Shown: piece after piece, positions 10,301-18,712 of the stretch
Numbering within the stretch: the first letter of the stretch is position 1
Layout: every line of letters begins with the position of its first letter
Origin: Desertivirga brevis
Lineage (GTDB): Bacteria > Bacteroidota > Bacteroidia > Sphingobacteriales > Sphingobacteriaceae
Length of the DNA: 64,000 nt
Direction of reading: 5' to 3'
Assembly: GCF_017355835.1 (NCBI RefSeq)
Contig: NZ_JAFEWF010000011.1
Coordinates: forward strand, 124,001 to 188,000
Translations under genes and position numbers: made by a program
The notes under the pieces: model-generated
Database searches by the model: none
What the model was told of the DNA's origin: nothing
Seen by the model: only the letters and a program-made list of their open reading frames with translations

Positions 10301-10423
10301 ACTTACTGTGCTAAAGTTGGTTTTTCGTGTTTGAGCGGATACAAGATTAAAGGCCAGCGAAAAAACCAGGGTATAAAGTGTTTTCAATATCCAACTATAG
10401 TTGTTACCTCCGCGCTGCTGCAT
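7391..10423 (-). CDS. Exported TolB-type beta-propeller / amidohydrolase fusion protein
   Basis: This 1010-residue protein starts with a signal peptide (hydrophobic TLVFSLAFNLVSAQ). It continues with many WD40-like TolB blades to about residue 600 (repeated SPDGKxLAF and SDRxGxxDIW patterns). The amidohydrolase domain carries the metal-binding pair H664 and H666 in LIEMHTHQTAG, with HEIYP, GVEHIKA and TPGTDSP further on and the typical LGSLEEGKVADLVVVNGDPL end. Proteins of this architecture are periplasmic hydrolases of cyclic amides or peptides. The start overlaps the upstream cysteine desulfurase gene by 20 bp, so it is translationally coupled as the last gene of the long minus-strand series. 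Confidence 0.88.
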   Translation of the reverse strand: MQQRGGNNYSWILKTLYTLVFSLAFNLVSAQTRKTNFSTVSVTQGTNFSLDLSPDKKQMVIDLQGTLFILPAIGGEAKAITDGLGDDRQPSWAPNGKQIVFQSYRDGTYHLWTINADGSGLKQLTFGDFDDREPQWSANGERIIFSSDRAGNYDIWELEVSGSKLKQLTSDKADDYSPALSPNGCHFVFVSDRKEKGLYIWEDGEERPLTASKGFYAAPVFSPDGSSVLFNLLSISQSLLKKVDLQSGELQTLSEESEDVFPFRASFFDSSAYLYTSDGKIKRRSLEASPAALIPFKADLLVKTHTSYVKKKRDFDSNTALKVKGILSPAVSPDGQTVAFGALGDLWLLRAGSSKPIKITDDPAADIDVSWSPDGNSLAFVTDRSGSMNIWVYNLKDASSRQVTFYYKDALSPSWSPDSKELAFLLNDNFNGIATATVQVVNLEAGKIRQVHRSLFGPGKPSWSADGKYIVLSALESFSGRFREGINKMLLIPLDGSADRYISPLESRALAVRGKDGPVCSPNGKKLAFIQDGVLQLAEIEDPFRVTGKPRRLTSVLADSPSWTGDSKTIVFLATGVLKKVNVESGHIEDIPLNLSYTNQKPEARVVIHAGKVFDGKSSIYLKDVDITLNGNRIESIKPHSAHPSGKVIDASKKTVIPGLIEMHTHQTAGVGEVHGRNWLAYGITSVRETGTDPYDALERKEAWASGKRPGPREFFTGAMLDGKRVFYGMANSISTDQHLELELQRVGKLEYDLVKTYVRLPDDLQKHITEIAHREGIPVTSHEIYPATSYGVDGVEHIKATSRRGFSTKQSNLNKAYDDVVRLLSKSGINLTPTAALFGGFYLQFEKDSLLANDRVLNTLFSKDFIKDVRKANEARLKSNPEIRSLHTNTLKLIRVLANAGVRITPGTDSPIIPYGISYKSELKSLEEAGFSPFEVLRSATWWSAQALGIEDDLGSLEEGKVADLVVVNGDPLSNLDEVWNIENVFKNGVHYKIDELLKRVPQEFDWEK

Positions 10424-11564
10424 ATTCTCCTTTCGTTTTAAGTTCCCCCTCGTAAATTTTTTCCAGAACGGAAACCAAATAGTCGATTTCTACTACAGTG
10501 TTGTATTTCGAGAACGAAATTCTAAAGGTTTTTCCTGAACTGACTCCTAGTTCGGCAAGGACATAGGACGTTGCCGAACCGCTTGTACAGGCACTTCCTG
10601 CAGAAATAAAAATGCCACGATTGTCAAGGGCAGCTAGTATGTCGAATGAGGAATGTGGTAAACTGAAATTCAGGATGGAGTCTAAACTTGACTGTTCATC
10701 TGCAGAGTTGCCGTTGAATCTCACCTTTGGAAATGCTCTGCTTAATTCTTTGATTGTATAATCCTTTAATATCCGAAAATGAGCTGCACTTTTTCCTCTT
10801 TCACGATAAGAGATCTCCAGTGCTTTTGCCAAACCAACAATGCCTGCTGTGTTTTCAGTACCCGCCCGTTGCCTGCTTTCCTGCGCTCCTCCATATACAA
10901 AAGGATCAATACCTAAGCGCTTATTTTTGTAAAGGAAGCCTGCCCCTTTCGGCCCATGAAATTTGTGTGCCGAGGCGACCAGAAAATTGCAGTTGAGTTC
11001 TTTCACATCAAGTATTTTATGGCCGATCGTTTGTACCGTATCAGAATGAAAAATGGCATCGAAATCATGGCAAAGAGATGCTATTTCCTGTATAGGATTA
11101 AGATTCCCGATCTCATTATTGCCATGCATAATTGAAACGAATGCTGGCTCTGACCCCATCAGCAAACTTTGCAGGTGCTCCAGACTTATACTTCCTTGTT
11201 TATCATGATCAACGAAGTCGAGCTTTATTCTCCCTTGCTGCTCCAACGCCTTTAGTGGGTTCAAAACGGCATGGTGTTCAAGACGACTTGTGATGGCGTG
11301 CCGGATCTTATGACTTCGGATTGAAGAAAAGATAGCAGTATTATCGCCCTCCGTTCCTCCCGAAGTAAAAACAATTTCTGAAGGTTCAGCATTGATCAGT
11401 TCGGCAATTTTTCTGCGCGATTCTTCTACCGCCCTCCGGGCTTCCCTTCCCAAGTGGTGTGAAGAGGAAGCGTTACCGTAATTATTACGAAAATATGGAA
11501 GCATTGCATCCAGCACTTCCTGATCTATTATTGTAGTTGCAGCATTATCCAGGTAAATTCTCAT
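10404..11564 (-). CDS. Cysteine desulfurase (NifS/IscS family)
   Basis: This 386-residue PLP enzyme releases sulfur from cysteine as a protein persulfide. The N-terminal motif is YLDNAATT. Lys201 in ASAHKFHGPKG forms the Schiff base, RQRAGTENTA is the conserved Arg loop, and Cys326 in SAGSACTSGS is the persulfide-forming cysteine. It is a class I NifS-like enzyme. Unlike isc operons, no scaffold (IscU) gene is next to it. Its partners are a flavin oxidase upstream (23 bp) and an exported amidohydrolase downstream (overlapping). That context suggests a specialised sulfur-mobilising role rather than general Fe-S assembly. Confidence 0.88.
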   Translation of the reverse strand: MRIYLDNAATTIIDQEVLDAMLPYFRNNYGNASSSHHLGREARRAVEESRRKIAELINAEPSEIVFTSGGTEGDNTAIFSSIRSHKIRHAITSRLEHHAVLNPLKALEQQGRIKLDFVDHDKQGSISLEHLQSLLMGSEPAFVSIMHGNNEIGNLNPIQEIASLCHDFDAIFHSDTVQTIGHKILDVKELNCNFLVASAHKFHGPKGAGFLYKNKRLGIDPFVYGGAQESRQRAGTENTAGIVGLAKALEISYRERGKSAAHFRILKDYTIKELSRAFPKVRFNGNSADEQSSLDSILNFSLPHSSFDILAALDNRGIFISAGSACTSGSATSYVLAELGVSSGKTFRISFSKYNTVVEIDYLVSVLEKIYEGELKTKGEYAAARR

Positions 11565-11587
11565 ATGTGTTTATTTTTCTTCTATAC

Positions 11588-12853
11588 TCAGCTCAGCAAT
11601 CTCTTTACTGCGAAAAGCTCCAATTTCTCCTTTTCGCCCAGCAAATTTTCGGCAGCTAATTCCCCTAAAGCTGCTCCATGCTTATAACCATGTCCGGACC
11701 CACCTCCTAAAAGCCATAGATTGGCGGCTTCGGGATGAGTATCAAGAATGAAGTTCTTATCAGGAGTTTCGGTATACTGGCAAATGCGTTGTTCGATAAG
11801 GGGTCGGTGAGCGAGTTTGGGGAAGCGCTTCAGCAGAATTTTTTGTGCATGCAAAAGCTCCTCTGGCTTAAGAAAGCGGTTATAAGTGTCAAACTTCGAA
11901 GTAATATCGTCATTTATCGTTATTGCAACCTTAAAACCCCGGTTGGCATTGCCTGGGATCCCATAGCTCAGATCGTTATCCAGGGGCAAGTCCACCCAGT
12001 TGGGAAAGCAGTTTTCCCACAGATCCGATGCCTCCGGAGGAGTGGCAAAATAGAAGTAGCCTTGCCGGGTTATTTTTACAAGTCTGGTAATATCCGGGAA
12101 AAGCCTGGTTAGCCAGGGCCCTCCGGCAAATACAAATGCATCTGCTTCTAATATAGTTCCATTCGATAAAGTGACACTGTTAAGCCGGCCACCCTTTAAC
12201 AAAGGCCTCAGTACCTGCTGATGCAGGTACTTACCTCCTTCTTCCTGGAATCGTTCAGCTACGACGCTGCAACCTTCCCGTGCCTCAAGATATCCGGAAT
12301 TCGGATCGTATATGACATGATCAAGATCGTTAGTATTGATCTGTGGCCAGCGCTTTGCTGCCTCTGCTGGACTTATTCTTTGGATTTCAAGGCCTGCTTT
12401 CCTATACATGTTCAAAGCGGTTTCCTCGTGCGGCACATTAGTATTCTGATGCAGCAAAAGCAGACCGTTTTGGTGCAATACTTTCTTTCGGAAAAGAGGT
12501 TCATTATCTTTCCATAGCTGAATAGACCTGAGCACGAGGTCAAAATAGACCTGCTGATTATCGTAGTAGGGTCTTATCAAACGAGTTTCACCTCCGGAAC
12601 TCGATTGGTTATTGCCTGCCCCAAACTGGTCTACCAAAGTCACCTCGTAGCCTTTTCGTTGTAGGTGTAAAGCTGTCCATCCGCCAAAGGCGCCAGCACC
12701 AACCACTACAATTTTACCATTCTTAGCTGTTTGTCTAATAAAAGCAGGAGCCTGTGCTTTCCCATCCGCCGGTATTAAGCTTTCTAAGGCGGTCATTGCA
12801 GAAGCACCAAGCCCAAACTTTAAAAGCTTACGGCGAGTAATTTTTGAGTTCAT
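11588..12853 (-). CDS. Tat-exported FAD-dependent oxidase, sarcosine/N-methyltryptophan oxidase type
   Basis: This 421-residue protein begins with a twin-arginine signal (ITRRKLLKFGLGA). The dinucleotide-binding motif VVGAGAFGGWTA lies at 50-61, and SSSGGETRLIR is typical of the monomeric sarcosine oxidase (MSOX/SolA) family. Cys358 in ICQYTETPDKNF matches the cysteine that binds FAD covalently in that family. Members oxidise secondary amino acids such as sarcosine, N-methyltryptophan or pipecolate, giving H2O2. Export through Tat is unusual for the family and places the reaction in the periplasm. The gene lies between susD (113 bp gap) and a cysteine desulfurase (23 bp). Confidence 0.85.
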   Translation of the reverse strand: MNSKITRRKLLKFGLGASAMTALESLIPADGKAQAPAFIRQTAKNGKIVVVGAGAFGGWTALHLQRKGYEVTLVDQFGAGNNQSSSGGETRLIRPYYDNQQVYFDLVLRSIQLWKDNEPLFRKKVLHQNGLLLLHQNTNVPHEETALNMYRKAGLEIQRISPAEAAKRWPQINTNDLDHVIYDPNSGYLEAREGCSVVAERFQEEGGKYLHQQVLRPLLKGGRLNSVTLSNGTILEADAFVFAGGPWLTRLFPDITRLVKITRQGYFYFATPPEASDLWENCFPNWVDLPLDNDLSYGIPGNANRGFKVAITINDDITSKFDTYNRFLKPEELLHAQKILLKRFPKLAHRPLIEQRICQYTETPDKNFILDTHPEAANLWLLGGGSGHGYKHGAALGELAAENLLGEKEKLELFAVKRLLS

Positions 12854-12966
12854 CTAAGTACTGTATTTTAATGGATTGTACTTGAGTTCCTGATCCTTCC
12901 TTAAAAGAGACCGGGTTTTCGATCCCGATCCATTCGATTAAAATATTCCTGAAACCTGCCGGAGAA

Positions 12967-14262
12967 TTACACTCCTGCTTCGGATGCAGGTAAGGGAAGC
13001 TTTTCCCATATATCATCAGCAGGACGATCTTTTGGCAGGGTATTTAATTTGTCGTACCGGCGAACATCTATCCAGCGGTGACCTTCAAAGAACAAGGAGT
13101 AGCGGCGCTGCTTCAGCAATTCATTAGTTAAGGCATCTTTAGTTAATGCTCCTGCGTAAGGCTGCAGGTTGTGGCTGCTGCGAATCTTGTCTAGCGCCTT
13201 TACTGCTTCTGAAAAATCAGAGCTCTGGATCTTTGCTTCGGCATATAGAAGGATCAATTCTTCGTTACGGATAATTGGTAAAGGAGCTGTGCTGGAAGTA
13301 TATACCCAAACGTCACGATTTCCAGTAAGGCCATTTATTGAAATAGCAGAGGTGCGTATAGGAGCCTTAGCAATTCTATCATCATTGGCCTCGATGTCTG
13401 CAGCATATGACGGATGAGCTGTTCTTGTTTCTGAAGCTTTATTCTGAGCAGCATAAGCGCTGTTCAGCTGATCGCCCGCACCGGTGCAGAAAACATGATA
13501 AACGCCGGTAGAAAAATTGCCGTTCAAATCAAGAAAGGATTCATTTAAGGCATTAATTGCATCGCTCCAGTTCTTCTGGTAAACTGCAACCCGTGCAGCG
13601 AGTGCCCGGTTGAATTTTATTAAACCTGCTGCATTACTGAAACCCGTAAAACCAGTAGATAGAGGAAATACCACACTTGAGCCTGAAAGATCTGTTCTAG
13701 CTTCATCAAGAAGTTTAGAGATTTCAGCCAGCCCTGCGTTATAATCTACAATCGGCCCAAGTTTATCAGGATCCAATACGTCAACTCTGATTCCGTTAGT
13801 ATAAGTAAGGTTCAAATTCAAGAGCAACTGATAAGCCTTTATTGTCTTGGCAAATCCCAGGTAAGCTTTACGTTGTTCCTCGCTTACAGAACCTGACCGT
13901 TGCGCTGATTCTATCAACACATTTGTATTTTTTACCACCCTGTACCGCGCCGCCCAGTTGTCGGTGATATAGAAGTTACTATTCAGAAGCGTATTCGTTT
14001 TATCACCAAGCAGTTCAAGATCATAACGCGGGTCTCCAAATCGATAAATCTCCCGGCCGATCACCCCTACCACATCGAGATAGCGATCAGTTGAATTGCG
14101 CAAGCCTGATTCTGTTCCTGTTACCAGGCTGTTCAGTTGGCTTAAGGTTGCGTTTTCTATATAGCTGTCAACCGTGGGACTGTTCAAGTCGCCATAATTC
14201 TGCTCGCAGGAAGCAATGGTCAATAGCGCTAATAAAAGGAGATAATTTATTTTAGATTTCAT
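12967..14262 (-). CDS. SusD/RagB-family outer-membrane lipoprotein
   Basis: This is a 431-residue protein with a lipoprotein signal (LLLLALLTIASC, lipid on that Cys). It has helical TPR-like SusD content and the family C-terminal signature RRYSLFFEGHRWIDVRRYDKLNTLP. It forms the ligand-binding lid on the neighbouring SusC porin, 33 bp upstream in the operon. The nearby genes are amino-acid and sulfur enzymes rather than glycoside hydrolases, so the ligand is probably not a glycan. The small size relative to many SusDs (about 500 residues) also fits a small ligand. Confidence 0.88.
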   Translation of the reverse strand: MKSKINYLLLLALLTIASCEQNYGDLNSPTVDSYIENATLSQLNSLVTGTESGLRNSTDRYLDVVGVIGREIYRFGDPRYDLELLGDKTNTLLNSNFYITDNWAARYRVVKNTNVLIESAQRSGSVSEEQRKAYLGFAKTIKAYQLLLNLNLTYTNGIRVDVLDPDKLGPIVDYNAGLAEISKLLDEARTDLSGSSVVFPLSTGFTGFSNAAGLIKFNRALAARVAVYQKNWSDAINALNESFLDLNGNFSTGVYHVFCTGAGDQLNSAYAAQNKASETRTAHPSYAADIEANDDRIAKAPIRTSAISINGLTGNRDVWVYTSSTAPLPIIRNEELILLYAEAKIQSSDFSEAVKALDKIRSSHNLQPYAGALTKDALTNELLKQRRYSLFFEGHRWIDVRRYDKLNTLPKDRPADDIWEKLPLPASEAGV

Positions 14263-14295
14263 ATTTGTTCATGTATAAATAGCCGGGAAAGCAGA

Positions 14296-17250
14296 TTAAA
14301 AATTAACTGATAGATGAGCTTGCGCACGTTTAGAAGCAGGATAGGGAACCATGTCAGCATTGCTGGAGAACCCGTTTCCAAAGTTTGAAACTTCGGGATC
14401 GTAAGACCGGTAATTTGTTTTGGTGAAATAATTATTGAGAGAGATCCCAAATTTGACATTCCTGGCAATGCTACGCGGAAGCTTATTGAAGGAATAATAC
14501 ACCCCTAGCTCTCTTACCCGGAAGTAGCTGGAATTTTCAACGAATGCAGCAGAGGTAGAGCCTATCTTTGAGCCCCTGGTTGGGCCATTAGGTAAAGTGT
14601 GTCCCTCTTCGATCACGTCATAATCTGCGGAAGTACCGAAACGGTCAAAAGAAATGTTTGTAAGGTTAATGTTCTGGCCCCCGTTTTTCCAGTGCAGCAA
14701 TACCAGGAAGCTTAGGTTTTTACCTATCTGTACCTCGTTGTTGGAGCTTAACTGAAATCGTGGTTCTATATCACCAAAATAGCCCAATCCAGTTGGACTT
14801 GTAGCATCAACCCCGACAATCTGAGTTGGCGATCTTCCTTCCTCTAATTTGAACGAGCCGGCCAGATAGCCGAAAACGCCTTGAGGCACCGGTGGTGTAG
14901 TTAAGCGCGTTACTTTAGCCCTGTTTAACCAGTAATTAAAAGAGGTATTCCATTTTATAAGCTTAGCATCAACAGGCCTTGCCGTTAAACCTAACTCCAG
15001 ACCGTGGTTTTTCAAATCGCCTGCATTAACCCATGATGTTGCAAAACCTGATGAAGCCGGAGGATTACTTAATAGAAGGAAGTCTTCTATAGTTTTTTTG
15101 TAGTAAGTAGCTTGTAAGCCTACACGACCTTTAAGCACTGAAAAGTCAAGGCCCGTTTCAAACTCGGTCTGTCTTTCAGGTTTGATTTTAGCTTGGCCTT
15201 GCTGTGTGTTCACCAATGAACCCAGGAAACCAATAATGTTTGAGATACCGAGGGATGTGAACTTACTTCCGTACGCCGGAGTATTGGTAGCTTGCCCGTA
15301 AGCTGCACGAACTTTAAGGTCTTCAACAAAGCCCTGCCTGATAAGGCCGCTCTGGGTAAAGTTGAAAGAGGCTCCGCCTTTAGGATAGATGTAGAATTTA
15401 CCAGGATCTCCGTTATTAGTAGAACGGTCAAAACGGATACCCGCTGTTAAACTTAACGCGTTAGCAATCAAAGCTTCTTCCTGAACGAAAACTCCGTCGT
15501 TCTGAAACTTACGCCTGTCCTGGTAAGCACTTAGGGCACCTGCCTGATTGATATTAGACTGGCCGGTAGTAAGCTGGGTAGCTACGTTTATGGCGTTATT
15601 GAATTCCCCGCGTTCCTGTGTAATCCCAGCAGAGCTGGTTAAGGTAAATGCGCTTCCTGGGGCATATGTGTTCACCAGTGAAATTATGTAGTTAGTATTA
15701 AGGTTACGGGTAAAGCCCTGAACCGAAGAGCCCTTAGCTACATCCTGGGTTTGAAGCGTAGCTGGAAAAAGAACATCAGTAGACAGGTTATAGAAATCAA
15801 TACCTCCCCTGGTTACCAGTTTTGTATTACTTTTATTAGTTCTTAGGAGTCCTGCTTCAATATTCAACCCAGTTATAAAACGGTTCACTCCTTCATTGTT
15901 GCGAACCTGAGCGATGGTTTGCAGGAAGTTGGAACCGCCCACAGTATTTGCCGGATACACACCGTACTGGTTGGCATGCAGCTCAACAAAGCCTGGGGTT
16001 TGAGCCAATGCCCAACCCAGTGAATTACCTGAATTATCGTTATTAGTGATCCCTCTGTCGGCCGATGAGTTAATATAATTTGTATTAATACTCACCTTAA
16101 TATTTTCGTTTACCTTGTGGTTAACATTCAGGCGAAGGCTGTTATTACGGTAACCGGTATTCTTAATTATTCCATCTTCATCTTTAGTACCGGCAGAAAA
16201 GTACAATCCTGTTCTTTCGTTACCTCCACTGATGCTCAATACAGAATTCCTTGTTACTCCGGTATTGCCATAAATTTCCTTCTCATAATCATAAATCCTG
16301 CCCTTAGCCTGTGCATCCAAAAACTGCTGACGCAGCTCAGCACTTTTTACAGGATCATTTGAAAGACTTGCAGCTGTTTCGGCAGTGAAATTACGAACAC
16401 CTAATAGCTTCCTCACTTTCACATTACCGTAATCCTGAGAGAAAGAAACCTGAGTTTTACCGGCCCTCCCTTTTTTGGTAGTGATCAAGATAACTCCAGC
16501 GGCAGCTCTTGACCCGTAAATAGCAGCAGCTGAAGCCCCTTTAAGGATCTCAATGTTTTCTACATCTTCTGGTCGTATATCTGCAATCCTGCTGGACGGA
16601 TTATCCTGGTTAGAAACAACAGAACCATCCCTGACTGCCTTTGTTACCGCCGTTAGGCCTGATGATACAGAAGAATTGTCAACAATAACTCCGTCTAAAA
16701 CAAATAAGGGTTGAGAGTTACCGTAAATAGAGGTCAAACCACGTAAACGGATAGACAGACCTCCACCTGGTGCCCCCGAATTTGCGTTGATATAAGCTCC
16801 CGGAACCTTTCCATTTAATGCAGCGTCGAAGGTTTGAGCAGGAGCCACACCTGAAAGTTCTTTTGAAGATATACTTACTACAGTATTGGCAAGGTTTCGT
16901 CGCTGAACATTAGTTGCCAAGCCGGTGACTACAACTTCGTCCAGCTTTGCGATATCATCTTCAAGTTTAAGTTCGAGCGTCTCGCCAATACTTTGGATAG
17001 CCCTGGTCTGGGTTTTAAAACCGGTAAAACTGATTACCAGTTGTCCGTTGCCTGGAAGGGCTAACCTGAACCGACCCTCGGCATCTGTACTTGTACCGAT
17101 AGTAGTATTTAGTACCTGGACGTTCGCCCCCGGTAAGGGTTGATTGTCTGCATCCCGGACAATACCAGTAATAAATTTGCTTTGTGCAAAAAGACAATTT
17201 CCTAATGCTAGCAGGCATAATAGAACAGTAATTAAGTAGCGTTTGTGCAT
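14296..17250 (-). CDS. SusC/RagA-family TonB-dependent outer-membrane transporter
   Basis: This is a 984-residue transporter. The signal peptide (YLITVLLCLLALGNCLFAQ) is followed by a carboxypeptidase-like beta-sandwich (ITGIVRDADNQPLPGANV), the TonB-box region (LDEVVVTGLA) and a plug with LRGLTSIYGNSQPLFVLDG and EILKGASAAAIYGSRAAAGV. A beta-barrel follows, ending in aromatic F (AHLSVNF). It imports a bound ligand using TonB energy together with the downstream SusD. It lies 150 bp after a TlpA-like gene. No sigma/anti-sigma pair is adjacent, so control is probably by the shared operon or a promoter in that gap. Confidence 0.92.
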   Translation of the reverse strand: MHKRYLITVLLCLLALGNCLFAQSKFITGIVRDADNQPLPGANVQVLNTTIGTSTDAEGRFRLALPGNGQLVISFTGFKTQTRAIQSIGETLELKLEDDIAKLDEVVVTGLATNVQRRNLANTVVSISSKELSGVAPAQTFDAALNGKVPGAYINANSGAPGGGLSIRLRGLTSIYGNSQPLFVLDGVIVDNSSVSSGLTAVTKAVRDGSVVSNQDNPSSRIADIRPEDVENIEILKGASAAAIYGSRAAAGVILITTKKGRAGKTQVSFSQDYGNVKVRKLLGVRNFTAETAASLSNDPVKSAELRQQFLDAQAKGRIYDYEKEIYGNTGVTRNSVLSISGGNERTGLYFSAGTKDEDGIIKNTGYRNNSLRLNVNHKVNENIKVSINTNYINSSADRGITNNDNSGNSLGWALAQTPGFVELHANQYGVYPANTVGGSNFLQTIAQVRNNEGVNRFITGLNIEAGLLRTNKSNTKLVTRGGIDFYNLSTDVLFPATLQTQDVAKGSSVQGFTRNLNTNYIISLVNTYAPGSAFTLTSSAGITQERGEFNNAINVATQLTTGQSNINQAGALSAYQDRRKFQNDGVFVQEEALIANALSLTAGIRFDRSTNNGDPGKFYIYPKGGASFNFTQSGLIRQGFVEDLKVRAAYGQATNTPAYGSKFTSLGISNIIGFLGSLVNTQQGQAKIKPERQTEFETGLDFSVLKGRVGLQATYYKKTIEDFLLLSNPPASSGFATSWVNAGDLKNHGLELGLTARPVDAKLIKWNTSFNYWLNRAKVTRLTTPPVPQGVFGYLAGSFKLEEGRSPTQIVGVDATSPTGLGYFGDIEPRFQLSSNNEVQIGKNLSFLVLLHWKNGGQNINLTNISFDRFGTSADYDVIEEGHTLPNGPTRGSKIGSTSAAFVENSSYFRVRELGVYYSFNKLPRSIARNVKFGISLNNYFTKTNYRSYDPEVSNFGNGFSSNADMVPYPASKRAQAHLSVNF

Positions 17251-17337
17251 TGATATTTAATTAAGATTTGTATTTAGATATGATATTGAAGGTGAGAATG
17301 AAATATGTGATGACTGATTTGACCAAAGCAGTAGCAG

Positions 17338-17358
17338 GGATACGATATTTTCGCATCC
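17338..17358 (-). promoter_or_regulatory. Hairpin in the susC leader
   Basis: On the minus strand GGATGCGA and TCGTATCC pair fully (one G-U) around a 5-nt loop. It lies about 43 bp past the tlpA stop and 88 bp before the susC start. There is no U-tract, so it is more likely a leader or RNA-processing structure than a terminator. No TAnnTTTG promoter was found in the 150-bp gap. Confidence 0.35.
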
Positions 17359-17400
17359 GGAAGGGTACTCTAAGAGATCGCAGCAGCTAAGTGATAAGTC

Positions 17401-18681
17401 CTATTTTTTTGTCAGCAGCTCTTCTACTTCCTTATTAAACTCTGTTTTGAATTCTTCGTAGTATTTGCCGGTAGCAGGACCGTTATATCCTGTGTGGATC
17501 TTTGCAACGTTTCCATTCCTATCTATAAAAATGGTTGTAGGAAAAGCGAGGAACTTTTCCAAAGCAGGCAGTGACTCTGCTACAAACTTCTTGTCGGCCA
17601 ATCCTCCAACCAGTTGTTCATACTCAATCCCATACTTCTCCTTTACCCGGCCAAGAACTTTCTTTACGTATTCAGGATCGTCTTTTCGCTCATAATAGAT
17701 AGAGACAACTTCGATGCCCCGATCTTTATTCTGCTTGTACCAGGGAGCAAGGAAGGCTGCTTCGTCCATACAATTAGGGCACCAGGTACCTGTGATGGTC
17801 AGGATAATCGGTTTATTTTTAAACCTCTCATCCCTAATAGAAACCTTTTTCCCATCAGCATCCGGAAGGTTGAAGCTAAATTCCTTATACCCTTGTTTCA
17901 ATTGAGTTAAGGAATAGGCATCAGGTAATTTTGCATTGGGATTTCGCGTCCCCCGAATCTTAAACTTGCCAGAGGGTGCCTTTGATTCACCTTCGAATGT
18001 ATTTTCATCTACAAAACATCCGGTAATCAGATTAGGACCAGTGCCAATAAAAGATGATAAGCTAAATTCTTTTCCTGAAACATCTCCCTGAAGAAAACGT
18101 GCGTCGCCGGTAGTCTTGAGAAAAGTTCCTGTTAACCGGCTTCCCTCCTGCTTAAAAAGTCCTACTGTTTTGGTTTCTGCTCCGTCATCATTGATATAAG
18201 TAACATCCCACTTACCATTTAGGTCAGCCTGGGGTTTGGCCGGTGAAGAGGTAAAGCGATAAGTTTTTCCGAACTCGGCCACGGCTTTTAATGGAAGACC
18301 CGTACGATCTACAGAGATAGGTAGACCTTTAGTGTCTACAGGCGGTGGCGTTCTTTCATCTTGTCTCCTCAATACGCCAGACAACTTTTTTTCACCCTCA
18401 ACCCTGAAAGCCAGCTCATTGTCAAACTGGTCTATAGGGATGATAATAGAGTCCTTTTCGAAAACCACCCTATCGGCAGGAAGCCGTTCCGCACCGTTCA
18501 GCAGGTAAACTTTTGGATTAGAGAGACTGCCACTCACTTCAAAATTGAAAGGCACCTCTGATCCATCTCTGTAAAAGAAAACACCTCGCCACTTTCCCAA
18601 TGGCAAAGAAGTTTGAGCATAAGAGATCCTTGCTGTCAGGGCCAGAGAAAAACAGATGATATATTTAAGTGTTGATTTCAT
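17401..18681 (-). CDS. TlpA-family thioredoxin-fold protein, exported
   Basis: It has a signal peptide (LKYIICFSLALTARISYAQ), a beta-rich N-terminal domain seen in Bacteroidota TlpA/DUF4369-like proteins, and a C-terminal thioredoxin fold with the redox motif TWCPNCMDE and the cis-Pro region AFPTTIFIDRNG. It probably reduces or exchanges disulfides in the periplasm. The open frame reaches 18726, but ATG 18681 gives the proper signal peptide and avoids overlapping the cysteine synthase gene (31 bp gap). Its place between a cysteine synthase and susC links it to thiol handling. Confidence 0.85.
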   Translation of the reverse strand: MKSTLKYIICFSLALTARISYAQTSLPLGKWRGVFFYRDGSEVPFNFEVSGSLSNPKVYLLNGAERLPADRVVFEKDSIIIPIDQFDNELAFRVEGEKKLSGVLRRQDERTPPPVDTKGLPISVDRTGLPLKAVAEFGKTYRFTSSPAKPQADLNGKWDVTYINDDGAETKTVGLFKQEGSRLTGTFLKTTGDARFLQGDVSGKEFSLSSFIGTGPNLITGCFVDENTFEGESKAPSGKFKIRGTRNPNAKLPDAYSLTQLKQGYKEFSFNLPDADGKKVSIRDERFKNKPIILTITGTWCPNCMDEAAFLAPWYKQNKDRGIEVVSIYYERKDDPEYVKKVLGRVKEKYGIEYEQLVGGLADKKFVAESLPALEKFLAFPTTIFIDRNGNVAKIHTGYNGPATGKYYEEFKTEFNKEVEELLTKK

Positions 18682-18712
18682 AATAAGTTTAATTCCTTTA
18701 ATATCTGCAATC

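Noticed and set aside
12828..13016. 62-codon minus-strand frame between susD and the flavin oxidase gene
   Set aside because: It starts inside susD and ends inside the oxidase gene. Only its middle looks protein-like, and it has no start or family of its own; probably untranslated spacer.
17251..17400. SAM-type riboswitch in the susC leader
   Set aside because: The segment has a hairpin but no S-box core sequence or multi-helix junction.
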